DNA of 64,000 nucleotides, from contig CAZGAQ010000004.1 in assembly GCA_964523405.1 (NCBI GenBank), positions 124,001 to 188,000 of the forward strand, in the 5' to 3' direction. Position 1 is the first letter of the stretch. Each line of letters opens with the position of its first letter. The notes under the pieces are model-generated. The model saw only the letters and a list, made by a program, of their open reading frames with translations. It ran no database searches and was not told the origin of the DNA. Both the position numbers and the translations under genes were made by a program. The stretch is from CAZGAQ01 sp964523405 (GTDB lineage Bacteria; Planctomycetota; Phycisphaerae; UBA1845; Fen-1342). This document shows positions 62,725-64,000 of this stretch, piece after piece.

Positions 62725-62825
62725 AGCGGTCTCACAAATGGTGTGTTACCGGGTAGCGTCAGGCCTCCGTGCCTGACGACCAATGTCGGTACTGGAGCGC
62801 CGCACCCAAAGTGAAACCGCTCTAG
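62721..62825. mobile_element. Possible MITE-like element with 15-bp terminal inverted repeats
   Basis: CTAGAGCGGTCTCAC at 62721-62735 and GTGAAACCGCTCTAG at 62811-62825 are inverted copies with one mismatch, flanking 75 bases. Inside is a small hairpin GTCAGGC (62758-62764) with GCCTGAC (62771-62777), related to the second stem of the two-hairpin element. The TAG stop of the GspK-like gene (62722-62724) lies inside the left repeat. No transposase and no clear target-site duplication are seen. Confidence 0.5.
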
Positions 62826-62952
62826 CACTGGTCGCCGACAGCGCGACCGACACCAACTCCATCCCCGTACAGGCCGCCGCAGGGTGTTCAATTCCCGGCC
62901 GGCGTACGCCGCTGTCTTGCGGGGGCTGCGCGGCACCACCCGTGCCGGACCC

Positions 62953-63744
62953 TTACTCCCCCGCCAGCCCCGCCGACGGGCACTCGGCGGCCAGCGGGCA
63001 CGCGCTGCAGCGCGGCGCGCGGGCCCTGCAAATGCCGCGCCCATGCAGAATCAGGGCGTGCGATAGCCAGGTCCACGTGGCTTGCGGGAACAAGGCCATC
63101 AGGTCGCGCTCGATCCGCTCGGCATCCTTGCTGTCGCGCGCCGTAGGGGCCAGGCCCAGCCGCAGCGCGAGCCGTCCGACGTGCGTATCGACCACCACGC
63201 CCGCATTCTGCCCGAACCACGTGCCCAGCACACAATTGGCCGTCTTGCGCGCCACGCCCGGCAGGCGCAGCAGCGCGTCCATCGTGCTCGGGATCTGCCC
63301 GCCGAACTCGTCGCGCACCAGACGGGCCATCCCCAGCAGGCTCTTCGTCTTGTTGCGGAAGAAGCCGGTCGAGCGGATCGCCGCCTCCAGCTCGCCGGCA
63401 TCCGCGGCGGCGAGCGCGTGCACATCGGGCCAGCGGCGGAACAGATCCGGCGTCACCAGGTTGACGCGCTCATCGGTGCATTGCGCGGAGAGGATCGTCG
63501 CGACCAGCAGCTCCAGGGCAGAACGATGGTGCAAGGCACAGGTGGCGTGCGGATACGCGGCGCGCAGGAGCGCGAGCAGCCGCGCCGCACGGGCCTGGCG
63601 CTGCGCGGGGGATTCCGCTTTGGCCGGCGGCCTCCTGGCGGACTTGCGACGCGGGGTGGCCTTGCCTGCTGCGGGCTGGCGCGCCGGCGAGGTTGCGCGT
63701 CGCGCTTGTGCCTTGGCCGAGCGGGTTGCGGATTTGCGGGGCAC
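62953..63744 (-). CDS. nth: Endonuclease III
   Basis: The protein has 263 residues; E. coli Nth has 211. It is a DNA glycosylase and AP lyase that removes oxidised pyrimidines. The active-site Lys167 and Asp186 are in LPGVARKTANCVLGTWFG and AGVVVDTHVGRLALRL. The helix-hairpin-helix lies around LPGVARKT, and the iron-sulphur ligands Cys239, Cys246, Cys249 and Cys255 have the standard C-x6-C-x2-C-x5-C spacing. GTG at 63744 follows AGGGAG. The first 50 residues are a basic Arg/Ala/Lys/Pro-rich extension that is not part of the enzyme fold. Confidence 0.93.
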   Translation of the reverse strand: MPRKSATRSAKAQARRATSPARQPAAGKATPRRKSARRPPAKAESPAQRQARAARLLALLRAAYPHATCALHHRSALELLVATILSAQCTDERVNLVTPDLFRRWPDVHALAAADAGELEAAIRSTGFFRNKTKSLLGMARLVRDEFGGQIPSTMDALLRLPGVARKTANCVLGTWFGQNAGVVVDTHVGRLALRLGLAPTARDSKDAERIERDLMALFPQATWTWLSHALILHGRGICRARAPRCSACPLAAECPSAGLAGE

Positions 63745-64000
63745 GGGTCGCTCCCTGTTTATGAGGCCCACTGAGACACGCACGCCGGGCGAACAGCCCG
63801 CGCGAGAACTCCCCGCGGAGCACGGCTTCGCGGCGGAAGCACGTTCTTCCGCATTCCGCGGCGGCCATCCCACGCATCCATTCGCGACCGCCTCGGGGCC
63901 CGCGCTCCATTCGCCACGCGTTGTTCAGGCCCGGAGTGAGCCAGCCGTTTCGTCGCGCGCTTGCGACTGGCGCCGGCTCGGCCGAGTCGACCGGCGGTTC
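63745..64000. other. Right-hand end of the window, no supported gene
   Basis: About 256 bases upstream of nth. Open frames here are Arg/Ala-rich shadows. No promoter pair, hairpin or RNA gene is convincing. Confidence 0.4.

Overview
The window is GC-rich bacterial DNA and looks like a planctomycete chromosome, probably class Phycisphaerae (inference). The signs are a PEP-CTERM tail, secreted WNG-type beta-propeller proteins ending in dockerin-like tails, a ThuA plus DUF1080 protein, a PQQ-type propeller, CPRCDYNL zinc-ribbon membrane proteins, several prepilin-like proteins and many small palindromic intergenic repeats. There are no rRNA or tRNA genes, no CRISPR array, and no insertion sequence with a transposase.

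Layout. 1-4.4 kb: tail of a PEP-CTERM protein, a secreted PQQ propeller and a trehalase/GH63-like glycosidase. 4.5-11.2 kb: an imperfect tandem duplication of about 3 kb carrying two giant propeller-dockerin genes; it left a 40-codon remnant of nnrE upstream of the intact nnrE. 11.3-14.3 kb: recA with a near-consensus promoter, then an HtrA protease. 14.3-21.9 kb: small zinc-ribbon and membrane proteins, a Tat-exported alkaline-phosphatase-superfamily lipoprotein with a small ribbon-helix-helix-like partner, a ThuA-DUF1080 protein and a GHL10-type lipoprotein. 21.9-27.7 kb: recG, a LysM lipoprotein, and comEC split by an in-frame TAG. 28-33.6 kb: a beta-helix dockerin protein, purE, a GT2 glycosyltransferase and truD. 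33.6-39.7 kb: dnaA, a gene-free gap of 585 bp, dnaN, a dciA-like DUF721 gene and gyrB, so this is very probably the replication-origin neighbourhood. 39.6-49.2 kb: SGNH hydrolase, SpoIID-like protein, a chemoreceptor with a haem-type CxxCH sensor, a membrane/pentapeptide-repeat/glycosyltransferase fusion, an M29 aminopeptidase and a second alkaline-phosphatase-superfamily enzyme. 49.4-62.7 kb: a type II secretion/type IV pilus-like assembly locus (GspE/PilB ATPase, GspF/PilC platform, five prepilin-like proteins, and a 1,210-residue GspK-like protein). 63 kb: nth.

How they fit. The replication and repair set (dnaA, dnaN, dciA, gyrB, recA, recG, nth) is housekeeping. The secretion locus could assemble a pseudopilus; whether it exports the dockerin-tailed proteins is unknown. 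The most interesting items are the dockerin cassette shared by three secreted proteins, the duplication that truncated nnrE, the pentapeptide-glycosyltransferase fusion, the non-glycine prepilin cleavage sites with the oversized GspK, and an intergenic two-hairpin element whose two copies differ by paired stem changes. Start sites were chosen by eye from ribosome-binding sites and family N-termini. Product names rest on motif recognition, not database searches.
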